Shown here: piece after piece, positions 18,676 through 27,677 of the stretch
How positions within the stretch are numbered: position 1 is the stretch's first letter
Layout: each line of letters begins with the position of its first letter
Assembly: GCF_016908495.1 (NCBI RefSeq)
Contig: NZ_JAFBDZ010000001.1
Span: forward strand, 496,001-560,000
Reading direction: 5' to 3'
DNA from: Rossellomorea pakistanensis
Lineage (GTDB): Bacteria; Bacillota; Bacilli; Bacillales; Bacillaceae_B
Length of the DNA: 64,000 nt
Position numbers and translations under genes: made by a program
Notes under the pieces: model-generated
What the model was told of the DNA's origin: nothing
What the model saw: only the letters and a program-made list of their open reading frames with translations
Database searches by the model: none

Positions 18676-18798
18676 TTGTTTAATCTTCCGCTTGAAACAT
18701 TTTTATGGTTTGTCCCATGGCCATTTATTTGGATGGGAATTGCATTCATCATCTATTTAAAAATGAAGAAAGACGATGAACTGGAAAATGAAGAATAA
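18676..18798 (+). CDS. Small single-helix symporter companion protein (second copy)
   Basis: A 40-residue protein beginning with TTG after GGGGGGTGA: MFNLPLETFLWFVPWPFIWM, a hydrophobic helix, then KMKKDDELENEE. Same length, same MF-x-L-x-F-x-WP start and same acidic tail as the companion at 14255. It precedes the symporter gene by 17 bases. The hydrophobic segment spans about residues 8-28. It is almost certainly an accessory subunit of the SSS transporter that follows. Confidence 0.8.
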   Translation: MFNLPLETFLWFVPWPFIWMGIAFIIYLKMKKDDELENEE

Positions 18799-18815
18799 GG
18801 GGGACCTACATTTCA

Positions 18816-20375
18816 ATGAAATCTGATGCACTGATTTTTGTTATTTACTTACTTGTCTTGTTAGGCGTAGGGATTTGGTTTACAAGAAAAGCGTCTAAAT
18901 CCATCGATAATTATTTACTTGGGGGAAGAAGTTTAGGGCCTGCAGTAACAGCCCTTACGATGCAAAGTAGTTCCATGAGTGGTTATATGTTTATGGGTGG
19001 ACCAGCATTAGCCTTCCAACAGGGTTGGTATGCATTATGGTATGCCATTGGTGATGCGGGAGGTTCAATTATCAATCTATCGGTTTTAGGGAAAAGGATG
19101 CGGAGACTTTCCGAATTGCTAGGTGCCCTTTCACCGATTGAGTATTTGGAGAAACGATTTGAAAGTCCTACAATCCGAATCGTAGGCTCTATTATCTCCA
19201 TAATTTTTTTAATGGCGTATGTATTTGCTCAGTTCATTGCATCCGGAAAAGCGTTAACAATGCTTACTGGTTTACCTTATGAAACCTGTTTAATTATAGG
19301 AGTAAGTGTCATTATTGCTTATACAGTTGCAGGAGGTTATTTAGCTGTAGTATGGACTGATTTTGTACAAGGGATCATAATGGTCCTAGGCGTCCTTGGA
19401 ATTGGAATTATGTCTATGTTTCATATCGGAGGATTATCAGGGTTAAATGAAAAAATAGCTGCCATCGATCCAACATATTTAAGTATTTGGGGGAAAGATC
19501 TAGCCTATTATGGACAATGGGGCGTTGTACTTGGAGCTATACTTATATATTGTGTAGGCTACATGGGGCTTCCCCACGTTGTCGTTCGCCATATGTCGAT
19601 GAAAAGTACAAAGACCGTAAAAGGTGCTGTTCTTTTCTCTGCAACTTGGAATCAAATTTTCATATTTACTCCTTATCTATTAGGATTAATAGGGATTGTG
19701 ATGCTGCCAACTTTAAGTGATCCTGAAATGGTTATCCCTGAACTAGCCTATACATTCTTCCCTGGTTTTTTTGCTGCTATATTACTTTCTGCTATTATGG
19801 CTGCGATTATGTCAACATCAGATTCTTGCTTAATGCAGGCGGGAACAATATTATCCCGTGACATCTATCAACGATTTTTTGATAAAAATGCAAGTCCAAC
19901 TAAAATGGTTCTTGTATCACGTTTATGTATTCTTATAGGCGGCATCGTTGGTATTGTAGTCGCTATTTTCGAACCGCCTTCTGTATTCACCCTCGTTGTC
20001 TTTGCTTTTGGAGTGTTAGGGAATAGTTTCTTAGTACCCTATGTAGCATCCGTCTATATGAAAAAAGCAACAAATATTGGTGTAATAACTTCGATGATAA
20101 GCGGAGGTCTAACAAATGTCATCTGGACCGTAGCGAATTTAGAATCCTACACCGCGGTTCATCCATTTTTAGCTGGTTTAATTATCTCGATTATTGGTAT
20201 TTTTATCGGAAATCATTTTGGAAAAACACCAACCCAAAAAGTGATCGATGCTTTTGAATCTGCTAAAGGACCACGGAAGCTATCAAAATCTATTGAAAAA
20301 AATATTGCCAAGGATTTATCACCAGAGGCAAAGAATATCTCAGATTTTTATAATGAACAACTAAAACCGCAGTAG
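18816..20375 (+). CDS. Sodium:solute symporter family protein (second)
   Basis: A 519-residue SSS transporter with about 13 helices. Motifs are LGGRSLGPAVTALTMQSSSMSGYMFMG, AGGYLAVVWTDFVQG and MAAIMSTSDSCLMQAGTILSRD. It is similar in layout to the symporter at 12759 (monocarboxylate/pantothenate-like branch), with a hydrophilic C-terminal tail of about 50 residues (KVIDAFESAKGPRKLSKSIE onwards). The ATG follows AAGGGGG. It is transcribed divergently from the sigma-54 activator, behind a probable cre site. I infer transport of an organic acid or related compound; the substrate is unknown. Confidence 0.9.
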   Translation: MKSDALIFVIYLLVLLGVGIWFTRKASKSIDNYLLGGRSLGPAVTALTMQSSSMSGYMFMGGPALAFQQGWYALWYAIGDAGGSIINLSVLGKRMRRLSELLGALSPIEYLEKRFESPTIRIVGSIISIIFLMAYVFAQFIASGKALTMLTGLPYETCLIIGVSVIIAYTVAGGYLAVVWTDFVQGIIMVLGVLGIGIMSMFHIGGLSGLNEKIAAIDPTYLSIWGKDLAYYGQWGVVLGAILIYCVGYMGLPHVVVRHMSMKSTKTVKGAVLFSATWNQIFIFTPYLLGLIGIVMLPTLSDPEMVIPELAYTFFPGFFAAILLSAIMAAIMSTSDSCLMQAGTILSRDIYQRFFDKNASPTKMVLVSRLCILIGGIVGIVVAIFEPPSVFTLVVFAFGVLGNSFLVPYVASVYMKKATNIGVITSMISGGLTNVIWTVANLESYTAVHPFLAGLIISIIGIFIGNHFGKTPTQKVIDAFESAKGPRKLSKSIEKNIAKDLSPEAKNISDFYNEQLKPQ

Positions 20376-20383
20376 GTGATCTG

Positions 20384-20872
20384 ATGAATACATTGACTCT
20401 ACCTGTTTCAATCGAACCTCAATCTATCATAAGCCTTCTAAAGAAACAAGATGAAAAAGCAAACTATTATCTAGAGAGACTTGTATACTACCCTTATTAC
20501 TTCTTTAAATATAAAATCAAAGCAAAAGGTTTACTAAAAATAGACGGGTACCTTGGTTGCACCATCGATAGCATTAGTGCACGTGGGGCAATAATAGACC
20601 ATTCCCCTTCATTTATTAAAGAGGACCTACAAAACAAAGCGTGTATACCCTACTCTTTAACACTTTTAGATGCTAAGAACGAAGCTGAGGATTTCTTAAA
20701 TCATTCAGCATCTCTTAAGCTAAAGTTTTTTAGTATTCCAAAAATGGTATTAGATCAACAAGAGTTATTTTTTAGACCTTATTGGATCATATCGGATAAG
20801 AAGAAGCGTGCACATTATCCTCCAATTATGATTGATGCAGTTTCAGGTAAGTATCATCCATTGAATATGTGA
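20384..20872 (+). CDS. Protein of unknown function downstream of symporter
   Basis: A 162-residue soluble protein starting 8 bases after the symporter stop, so it belongs to the same transcript. I do not recognise it. It shows a two-fold internal pattern: YYPYYFFKYKIKA, then IDSISARGAI, near residues 35-71, and FFRPYWIISDKKK, then IDAVSGKYHPL, near residues 126-160. Each half is an aromatic [YR]PY[YW] segment followed by a small IDxxSg turn, suggesting a duplicated small beta domain. There is no signal peptide and no membrane helix. Confidence 0.7.
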   Translation: MNTLTLPVSIEPQSIISLLKKQDEKANYYLERLVYYPYYFFKYKIKAKGLLKIDGYLGCTIDSISARGAIIDHSPSFIKEDLQNKACIPYSLTLLDAKNEAEDFLNHSASLKLKFFSIPKMVLDQQELFFRPYWIISDKKKRAHYPPIMIDAVSGKYHPLNM

Positions 20873-20883
20873 TAAATAATTTT

Positions 20884-20986
20884 AGGGCTTCCCAAAAGGT
20901 ATTAGGAAACACATTCTTCAATTATATAGGACTTAAAGATTCTATATGTTGATGTTGTGAGTCCTGATATTTTTTGGGGGAGCCTC
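20884..20986. repeat. MITE-like inverted-repeat element A
   Basis: An imperfect 29-bp terminal inverted repeat. The left end is AGGGCTTCCCAAAAGG..., and the right end, read on the other strand, is GAGGCTCCCCCAAAAA.... Past the ends the arms still match (TATTAGGA / TATCAGGA). The element is about 103 bp with no coding capacity. The outer GRGGCT-YCC-CAAAA motif looks like the end of a transposase-mobilised element. Confidence 0.6.
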
Positions 20987-21111
20987 TTTTTTTACAATTC
21001 TAATGGAAAAAAGTTTTATATTTGCATAATAATCAATCTTTCAATGGAAGTTCTTAAAAATATTTTTTTGAATATATCTAAAATGATAAAGTTTTTATGG
21101 GGGAATATTTC

Positions 21112-21537
21112 ATGCAATTTTATTACGGAAATCAAATGCCATTGCGTGTTCTTGATGAGGCTGAATTTTGGAAACACCAAGAAGAGGAACATACTGTTGT
21201 GATTAGAGAGCTAGTAAAAGATCTTGAACAAGAATATGTAGACGAATTAAAAGAATGGGAGAAGAAGTTTACTGAGACACATCAACGTGTTGTGAGGTAT
21301 ATAGAAACTGTAACACGATCAAATGGACAAGTTACACCTGCACTCTATCAAGATATATTACAGTTAATCAGCTTTTGCTTGCAGCAAAGCGATCAATTTA
21401 TTAAGTTTTGTCGATTAATAATGGAAGAGAGTCGCCCTATCAGTAGTAATCCGACAGCTAAAGTAGTGCTGAATCATATTATTGTGGAATCAGAGTATTT
21501 TATTGGAATTGCACAAACGATTTTATACCAGCATTAA
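21112..21537 (+). CDS. DUF2935-type protein, single repeat
   Basis: A 141-residue all-helical protein. The segment RVLDEAEFWKHQEEEHTVVI at the N-terminus is the DUF2935 signature (FW-x4-EH). The family normally has two such halves (about 270 residues, as in the gene at 45900); only one is present here. The start is the ATG at 21112, eight bases after GGGGG; an upstream ATG at 21097 overlaps the ribosome binding site. It is a monocistronic gene facing the putP terminator. The His/Glu-rich helical bundle suggests metal binding, which is inference. Confidence 0.7.
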   Translation: MQFYYGNQMPLRVLDEAEFWKHQEEEHTVVIRELVKDLEQEYVDELKEWEKKFTETHQRVVRYIETVTRSNGQVTPALYQDILQLISFCLQQSDQFIKFCRLIMEESRPISSNPTAKVVLNHIIVESEYFIGIAQTILYQH

Positions 21538-21621
21538 CTCTTTTAAGTATGATTATTAAATTAAAAAGCAGTTCCCTCCCATTGAATAGGGTAAAATTCC
21601 TAAATCATTACTTATTTTAAA

Positions 21622-21661
21622 GTATCAAAAAAACCCGAATGAACCTAATCATTCGGGTTTT
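21622..21661 (-). terminator. putP terminator
   Basis: A 13-bp perfect stem AAAACCCGAATGA / TCATTCGGGTTTT (21630-21642 with 21649-21661) with a run of seven T on the minus strand. It lies between converging genes and may serve both. Confidence 0.85.
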
Positions 21662-21674
21662 CACTTAATTTAGT

Positions 21675-23144
21675 CTAAGCTTTTAAACGATTTTGTACTT
21701 CAACAAACTCTTTTTCCACTTCGTCAGATGGTTTATTACCAACAAAACTAAAGATGATGATCGCAACTGTGGCAAATATAAATCCTGGTAAAATCTCATA
21801 AAGATCAAATATTCCGCCACTTAATTGTTTCCATCCAATAACCGTTATCGCTCCTACGATCATCCCAGCTAATGCACCATTTCTTGTCATTCTCTTCCAG
21901 AATAAACTCAAAATAATAACCGGACCAAAGGCTGCTCCAAATCCAGCCCAAGCATAACTGACTAATTCAAGAACTTTACTGTCTCGATCATATCCAAGTA
22001 GGATAGCAATTACTGCAATAACTAGAACTGAAATTCGTCCTACCAATACTTCTTCTTTTTGACTTGCATTCCTTCTAAATAGAGCTTTATAAAAGTCTTG
22101 TGCTAAAGCACTAGAAGATACGAGCAATTGGGAATCCACTGTACTCATGATAGCTGAAAGAATAGCTGCTAATAAGAAACCAGCTACCCATGGATTAAAC
22201 AATACTTGAGAGAACATGATAAAGACTGTCTCAGAGTTTTCTAATGGGGCGTCAGCAAAGTAAGCAATACCGGAAAACCCAACGAAAATGGCTCCAAATA
22301 AAGAAACAATCATCCAAGTCATTCCAATTAAACGCGCTTTAGGAATTTCTTTCGTAGACTTTATTCCCATAAAACGAACGATAATATGAGGCTGTCCAAA
22401 ATAACCTAATCCCCAGGCTAATAATGAAACAACACCAATAAATGTTGCACCTGAGTAAATATTCAGATAAGAAGTATCAATTTTCCCTACAGTATCAATA
22501 GTTGAATTCCATCCACCTAATTCATTAATGGCAACAATTGGTATGATGATGAGGGCTAAGAACATGAGAATCCCTTGAATAAAGTCCGTCCAACTTGCTG
22601 CAAGGAAACCTCCAAAGAAGGTATAAGAAATAATGACGGCTGCTCCTACCCAGAGTGCTAATCGGTAATCCATATTAAAGGACTCTTCTAAAAGAATAGC
22701 ACCGCCAACTAAACTTGATGAAGTATAGAATGTAAAGAAGATTAATATGATAACAGCTGAAAAGACACGGAGTATTTTACTTTTATCATGAAAACGATTT
22801 TCAAAATAATCAGGAACCGTAATAGAATCATTCGCTACCTCGGTATAAACTCTAAAAGGCTTGGCAACAAATTGCCAGTTTAAATAAGCACCGATTGCTA
22901 ATCCTATTGCTAACCAAATCGAGCCCATACCACTTGCATATACAGCTCCTGGCAGTCCTAGCATTAGCCATCCACTCATATCAGAGGAACCCGCACTTAA
23001 GGCAGCAACTCCTGCACCAAGACGTCTTCCACCTAGTACATAATCGGATAAATTGCTTGTTAGTTTAGCTGCCATGTATCCGATAATAAGCATCCCAACT
23101 AAATAAATAATGATTGATGTTAATGTTTCAATATTAATATCCAT
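21675..23144 (-). CDS. putP: Sodium/proline symporter
   Basis: A 489-residue SSS transporter of the PutP group, which imports proline with sodium. Diagnostic motifs are LGGRRLGAGVAALSAGSSDMSGWLMLGLPGAVY (second core helix), TFFGGFLAASWTDFIQG, LGYFGQPHIIVRFMGIKS and SAIMSTVDSQLLVSSSALAQD. It is preceded by a 34-residue companion gene with 6 bases between them. No proline dehydrogenase genes are in view, so the role could be osmoprotection (opuE-like) or catabolism. Confidence 0.92.
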   Translation of the reverse strand: MDINIETLTSIIIYLVGMLIIGYMAAKLTSNLSDYVLGGRRLGAGVAALSAGSSDMSGWLMLGLPGAVYASGMGSIWLAIGLAIGAYLNWQFVAKPFRVYTEVANDSITVPDYFENRFHDKSKILRVFSAVIILIFFTFYTSSSLVGGAILLEESFNMDYRLALWVGAAVIISYTFFGGFLAASWTDFIQGILMFLALIIIPIVAINELGGWNSTIDTVGKIDTSYLNIYSGATFIGVVSLLAWGLGYFGQPHIIVRFMGIKSTKEIPKARLIGMTWMIVSLFGAIFVGFSGIAYFADAPLENSETVFIMFSQVLFNPWVAGFLLAAILSAIMSTVDSQLLVSSSALAQDFYKALFRRNASQKEEVLVGRISVLVIAVIAILLGYDRDSKVLELVSYAWAGFGAAFGPVIILSLFWKRMTRNGALAGMIVGAITVIGWKQLSGGIFDLYEILPGFIFATVAIIIFSFVGNKPSDEVEKEFVEVQNRLKA

Positions 23145-23150
23145 TAAGAA

Positions 23151-23255
23151 TTATTCTCTCCCTTTGTCTAAGAAATAAGTAAGTAAAGATAATATGATTA
23201 GCAATGGCATTGGTACTAATAACCAAAACCAAGTGCCTGCTGTAAGTCCTTCCAT
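23151..23255 (-). CDS. Small single-helix symporter companion protein (third copy)
   Basis: A 34-residue protein beginning MEGLTAGTWFWLLVPMPLLI and ending YFLDKGRE. The ribosome binding site GGGAAGGAG lies 7 bases before the ATG. It has one hydrophobic helix and a short charged C-terminus. It ends 6 bases before putP. It is less similar to the other two companions (shorter, no poly-Glu tail, aromatic WF-L-V-P kept), but the position and layout are the same. Confidence 0.72.
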   Translation of the reverse strand: MEGLTAGTWFWLLVPMPLLIILSLLTYFLDKGRE

Positions 23256-23798
23256 TCTCTCTCTCCTTCCCGTATTCATTTTCATGCAAAAAATATACAC
23301 TTGTTAAATTAGTAACATCATAGACCCATGCGTTACCGACCCAGAATAATCATAACATAAATACTAAAGAGGTTGCATTTATTCACAATGTCAAATTCAA
23401 TATAAATGAATTTTTATTCAAAATATCCCCTATATTTTTTTAATATACTTTAATTATTCGATATTTATTCAATACAGATTATTTAAATAAATTTTATCTT
23501 TTTGAATTTTTTTCAACAAATCTCCTATTTTTACATAAATTACACCTACATTGGAAAGCTAATCCATTGACATTTCCTTATAGTTTGTAATCAAAAAATG
23601 TATTTTAGTGTTTTTCATTTTTTCAACAGATTAGAATGATTACCTTGATATGTCACAGGTCTCGGAAAAGATACCTCCTAAACCATTTTTTTCATTCTCA
23701 ACTATAATTCTCATCTAAAATCAAAAGTATTCTTGTATTTCTCTTGATGCATTCTACAGATGAAAAATTACTATGAGAAACAGTTATAGAATGATGAA
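23256..23798. other. Intergenic, no gene seen
   Basis: A very AT-rich stretch of about 540 bases between two divergent transcripts (putP unit and first ger operon). No open frame with a ribosome binding site, RNA gene or repeat was found. It should hold the putP promoter. Confidence 0.5.
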
Positions 23799-23805
23799 CA
23801 TACTA
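23799..23805 (+). promoter_or_regulatory. Sigma-G -10 element of first ger operon
   Basis: CATACTA is the exact forespore sigma-G -10 sequence, about 85 bases upstream of the first ger gene. The -35 region is a poor match. Germinant receptor operons are classically sigma-G dependent. Confidence 0.5.
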
Positions 23806-23890
23806 ACTCTCTCGATTACGATTAAATGTATTTTTAGGACCATCTAGCACATAATAAACGAGATTTAATGGATTATTTTGGGGGATCGAT

Positions 23891-25405
23891 ATGAAATCTA
23901 GGCTTTTAAATAGGACTTCAAAAAAAAATAATAGTAAGAATACCTATAATAAGATACGTCCAATAGATGATTTACTGGAACAATGTAAATTATCTTCAGA
24001 TTTTATCTCATATAGATATTCAGAAGATAACCCTTACTATATTCATTATTTCAAAACTTTAATTAACTTTGATATCGTGCAACAGCATATCTTACCCTAT
24101 ATTTGTGACGAAAATAATAAAACCCTTTTTGATTTACAAAAACAATTACCTATAGGCAATACGGAAATTGTTGAAGATGTTAGCAAGGTGCAGCATAAAT
24201 TAATGACGGGATCCATTGCGGTTGAAGCGAAAGGAAACATAAAAGAAGTCCTGCTTATTGATGCTATATCAATAGAGAAAAGACCTGTTAGTGTTCCAGA
24301 AGTAGAATTCAGTGTACTTGGTCCTAAAGAAGCCTTTGTAGAATCTATCGATGCAAATTTGAACTTAGTAAGAAAGAGATTACCCATCCCAGAATTAATT
24401 ACACAAGAAATAGTCGTCGGTAACCTCTCAAAGACAAGAGTAGCTGTAATCCATATTCAAGATGTTGCTGACCCTGATAATGTTCAAACAATTGTACAAC
24501 GGATAAAAGACATCGACTTCGACAATATAGCGGATAGTTCAACGATTGCTCAGATTATTTCAGATAATCATAATTCGCCTTTTCCTCAAATGATTGATAC
24601 AGAAAGGCCAGATCGTGCAGTTGGGGTGCTAAGTGAAGGGAAAATAACAGTGCTAGTCGATGGCTCTCCTCACGCTTTAACCGGACCTACTACGTTAGTA
24701 GAATTTTTCTCAGCTTTCGAAGATTATTTCTTATCTTGGCATATAGCAACAATATTTCGCTTAATAAGACTGTTTGCTGTATTCTTTTCAGTCGTTTCAA
24801 CATCCTTATATGTAGCAGTTCTTACCTATCACTATGATATGATTCCACAAAATCTATTGAATCCATTAATCGCCTCGAGAAGCGGTGTACCGTTTCCGCC
24901 TATCTTTGAAGCGATTATTCTAGAATTAACCATTGAATTACTAAGAGAAGCAGGTGCACGACTCCCGACAAAGATTGGCCAAACAATCGGTATCGTTGGA
25001 GGGATTGTAATAGGAACAGCAGCTGTTCAAGCAGGACTAACCAGTAACGTCTTATTGATCATTGTAGCACTAGCTGCGTTAGCTTCTTTTACAACACCCG
25101 TTTATCAAATGGGTAATGTGATCAGGTTGATTCGGTTCCCATTTATATTATCAGGTCAATTCTTTGGATTATTAGGGGTAGCCTTTTGTTTTGCACTTTT
25201 CCTAAGTCATCTGCTTAAATTATCATCATTAGGCAGACCTTACCTAGCACCGGTCTACCCACTTAGACTTGTGGATTTGAAGGATTCATTATTTCGATTA
25301 CCATTATATTTTCAGAGTAAGAGACCTCAACAATTGCGTTCAAATAAACCCATTCGGTTTAATAACAAGAACCATGATAAAGAAAAGAAAGATATAGAAC
25401 ATTAA
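23891..25405 (+). CDS. Spore germination protein, GerA family (A subunit)
   Basis: The A subunit of a nutrient germinant receptor in the spore inner membrane (504 residues). The hydrophilic N-terminal domain (about 1-270) contains the family motif SVLGPKEAFVESIDANLNLVRKRL. The membrane domain carries FPPIFEAIILELTIELLREAGARLPTKIGQTIGIVGGIVIG, the most conserved segment of the family. It is first gene of an ABC-order operon with 13 bases to the next gene. Which GerA/GerB/GerK-type receptor it is cannot be told, so no symbol is given. Confidence 0.95.
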   Translation: MKSRLLNRTSKKNNSKNTYNKIRPIDDLLEQCKLSSDFISYRYSEDNPYYIHYFKTLINFDIVQQHILPYICDENNKTLFDLQKQLPIGNTEIVEDVSKVQHKLMTGSIAVEAKGNIKEVLLIDAISIEKRPVSVPEVEFSVLGPKEAFVESIDANLNLVRKRLPIPELITQEIVVGNLSKTRVAVIHIQDVADPDNVQTIVQRIKDIDFDNIADSSTIAQIISDNHNSPFPQMIDTERPDRAVGVLSEGKITVLVDGSPHALTGPTTLVEFFSAFEDYFLSWHIATIFRLIRLFAVFFSVVSTSLYVAVLTYHYDMIPQNLLNPLIASRSGVPFPPIFEAIILELTIELLREAGARLPTKIGQTIGIVGGIVIGTAAVQAGLTSNVLLIIVALAALASFTTPVYQMGNVIRLIRFPFILSGQFFGLLGVAFCFALFLSHLLKLSSLGRPYLAPVYPLRLVDLKDSLFRLPLYFQSKRPQQLRSNKPIRFNNKNHDKEKKDIEH

Positions 25406-25418
25406 GGAGCTGCCTAAA

Positions 25419-26516
25419 ATGTACCCGCTACCAAACGAAGATAGAAAAGTATCATCGTACTTTGTTTTTTACTTAATTCACACGATGCAAGTTGGTGTAG
25501 GCATTTTAGGATTTGAACGTTATATTGCAAAGTCAGCAGGTCATAATGCATGGATTTCTATTCTTACTTCAGGTGTGACGATTCTGGCATTAATTTGGAT
25601 TTCCTATCGAATATTAAATAAAGGGAATAATGATATCGTTGCGATTCATAGGCAAGTTTTTGGAAAGTGGTTAGGGGGATTATTAAGTATCTATTTTATA
25701 TTGTATTATGCTATGTTCGTTCTCGTCATAATACGAACTTATACAGAGGTTATTCAGGTATGGATGTTCCCAGATATTTACCATTGGGTTATTCTTATGA
25801 TAATCATAATCATTTCTTATTCATATGTTACTGGAGGATTTCGGGTTGTCACAGGGATTGCATTATTAGGGGTTATTTATGGTCTTCCATTATTTTTAAT
25901 TAAGTATTTCCCTTTAAAAGAAGCTAATTATGGAAATTTGCTACCTTTATTTGATATATCTGCCAAGCAATTATATACATCATCAAAGGATATGACATTA
26001 AATTTTTTAGGGTTTGAAACATTATTAATGTTTTATCCATTTATCAAAAACCCTCAAAAATCAGAGAAATGGGCACACTTCGCTATTTTATTTAGTGTAT
26101 TTGTATATCTATTTACGATGCTGGTGTCTCTAGTTTATTTTAATCAAGAACAATTAAAAACAACAATCTGGCCAACGTTAACACTGTGGAAAATTGTCAA
26201 TTTGGCTATTGTGGAAAGATTTGAATACGTAGGAATATCGATATGGTTTTTTATCATATTACCTAACCTTTGTATTGGCTTGTGGTGTTCAAGCAGGGGA
26301 ATGAATCGTCTTTTCCCAAAAATCACCCAAAGGACCTCATTACGGCTGATTTCTGTTTTAATTTTAATTGTTGCGGTTTGCTTTAAAGATCGTCAACAGA
26401 TTGATTTGCTAAACACTATAGTTTCCAAAATTGGATTTTATACTATTTATTTCTATCTCCCAGCATTACTTATTATTCAATTTATAATAATGAAGGTGAA
26501 AAAGAATGATCTCTAA
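25419..26516 (+). CDS. Spore germination protein, GerB family (B subunit)
   Basis: A 365-residue integral membrane protein of the APC-superfamily-like GerAB/YndE family, the probable germinant-binding subunit. It has ten predicted helices. The N-terminal VFYLIHTMQVGVGILGFERYIAKSAGHNAWI shows the family's conserved QxGVGIL and GxxAWI elements. Helix-breaking CSSRGMNRLFPK precedes the last helices. It overlaps the next gene by 11 bases. Confidence 0.94.
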   Translation: MYPLPNEDRKVSSYFVFYLIHTMQVGVGILGFERYIAKSAGHNAWISILTSGVTILALIWISYRILNKGNNDIVAIHRQVFGKWLGGLLSIYFILYYAMFVLVIIRTYTEVIQVWMFPDIYHWVILMIIIIISYSYVTGGFRVVTGIALLGVIYGLPLFLIKYFPLKEANYGNLLPLFDISAKQLYTSSKDMTLNFLGFETLLMFYPFIKNPQKSEKWAHFAILFSVFVYLFTMLVSLVYFNQEQLKTTIWPTLTLWKIVNLAIVERFEYVGISIWFFIILPNLCIGLWCSSRGMNRLFPKITQRTSLRLISVLILIVAVCFKDRQQIDLLNTIVSKIGFYTIYFYLPALLIIQFIIMKVKKNDL

Positions 26517-27591
26517 AATAAGGATACCACTGATAATGGGGGTCATCAGCCTCTTCCTCTCCGGCTGTCTTCCTTCTACTAAAATATTGGAGGATATTCA
26601 ACTTGTTCAATCAATTGGTTATGACTATATAGGTGATGAAAAATTCCAAGGAACAGGGGGTTCTTCCTTTATTACACCTGGGGAAAAATCAATCCCTAAA
26701 AGTGTAACATTCACTGCAGAAGGAAATACGAATAGAAAGATTCTCCAAAAAATACAATCAAAGTCCCCGAAACCAATCGAAATAGGTCGGGTTGGTGTCA
26801 TTTTATTCAATCAGGAGATTGCCAAAAATGGGATTATGGAACATATTGAAAGTCTTGAGAAGGATCCTAGTGTAGGGAGAGATATCTATCTCGCTGTTTC
26901 GATTGGAAGCACATTTGAAATCTTAGACGGAACCTATCCTCAAAGCGAATCCGTTTCCCAATATTTAACAGAAGTGATCAAGCAAAATATGGAGCGCACC
27001 ATCCCTAAGATGGATCTTCATCGTTATTTATATCATTACTATGGAAAAGGTTTAGATCCTTTTATGCCGGTCATTGCACATGAAGGAAGATATATTCAAA
27101 TCAAGGGGATTGCCCTTTTTAAAAAAGATAAACTCGTTGATATCATTGGATTGAAAGAATCTTATGTATTTAAAGTATTATTTGAAAGTATTCGTAAAGG
27201 GGTATTAGAGGTCGATTTTACAGAAAAGGAAGAGATTAGTATAAGAAACCTTTCGTCTGATACAAATTACAAAGTAACAAAAGATCATGAGAAATACCAA
27301 ATTGAAGTAAACATTAAATTAAACGGACAAATATCGGATAGTGCAGGTTTAAAACTATCGGATGATAAAGTGATAAAAAAGATCGAAAAAGCAACAGAGA
27401 AACAGATAAAAGAACACGCTGCAAACTTAATAAAAAAATTTCAAGATTTAGAGGTCGATCCCCTTGGTATGGGGGATAAAGCCCGACAAAAAGGAGACTT
27501 TAATAAGAAAGATTGGCAAGGGCAATATGGTGATATGGAGATCAAAGTCCATGCGGATGTCGATGTCTCCCAATCGGGAATTGCTGAATAA
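26506..27591 (+). CDS. Spore germination lipoprotein, GerC family (C subunit)
   Basis: A 361-residue lipoprotein. The signal peptide ends in the lipobox LFLSGC, with Cys21 as the lipidation site. The Ger(x)C family fold includes IEIGRVGVILFNQEIAKNGI and the C-terminal DPLGMGDKARQKGDFNKKDW segment, the most conserved stretch. It completes the first germinant receptor operon. A terminator follows the stop. Confidence 0.94.
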   Translation: MISKIRIPLIMGVISLFLSGCLPSTKILEDIQLVQSIGYDYIGDEKFQGTGGSSFITPGEKSIPKSVTFTAEGNTNRKILQKIQSKSPKPIEIGRVGVILFNQEIAKNGIMEHIESLEKDPSVGRDIYLAVSIGSTFEILDGTYPQSESVSQYLTEVIKQNMERTIPKMDLHRYLYHYYGKGLDPFMPVIAHEGRYIQIKGIALFKKDKLVDIIGLKESYVFKVLFESIRKGVLEVDFTEKEEISIRNLSSDTNYKVTKDHEKYQIEVNIKLNGQISDSAGLKLSDDKVIKKIEKATEKQIKEHAANLIKKFQDLEVDPLGMGDKARQKGDFNKKDWQGQYGDMEIKVHADVDVSQSGIAE

Positions 27592-27594
27592 ATC

Positions 27595-27634
27595 AAAAAA
27601 TAACCCTACTATATGTAAAGTGAGGTTATTTTTT
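27595..27634. terminator. Terminator between ger operon and DUF6509 gene
   Basis: Arms AAAAAATAACC (27595-27605) and GGTTATTTTTT (27624-27634) form an 11-bp stem. The A-run/T-run symmetry makes it bidirectional for the two converging genes. Confidence 0.75.
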
Positions 27635-27677
27635 GATCTTATTCAAATGTTAGTAAGAGAATACTAATTGAAATAGT

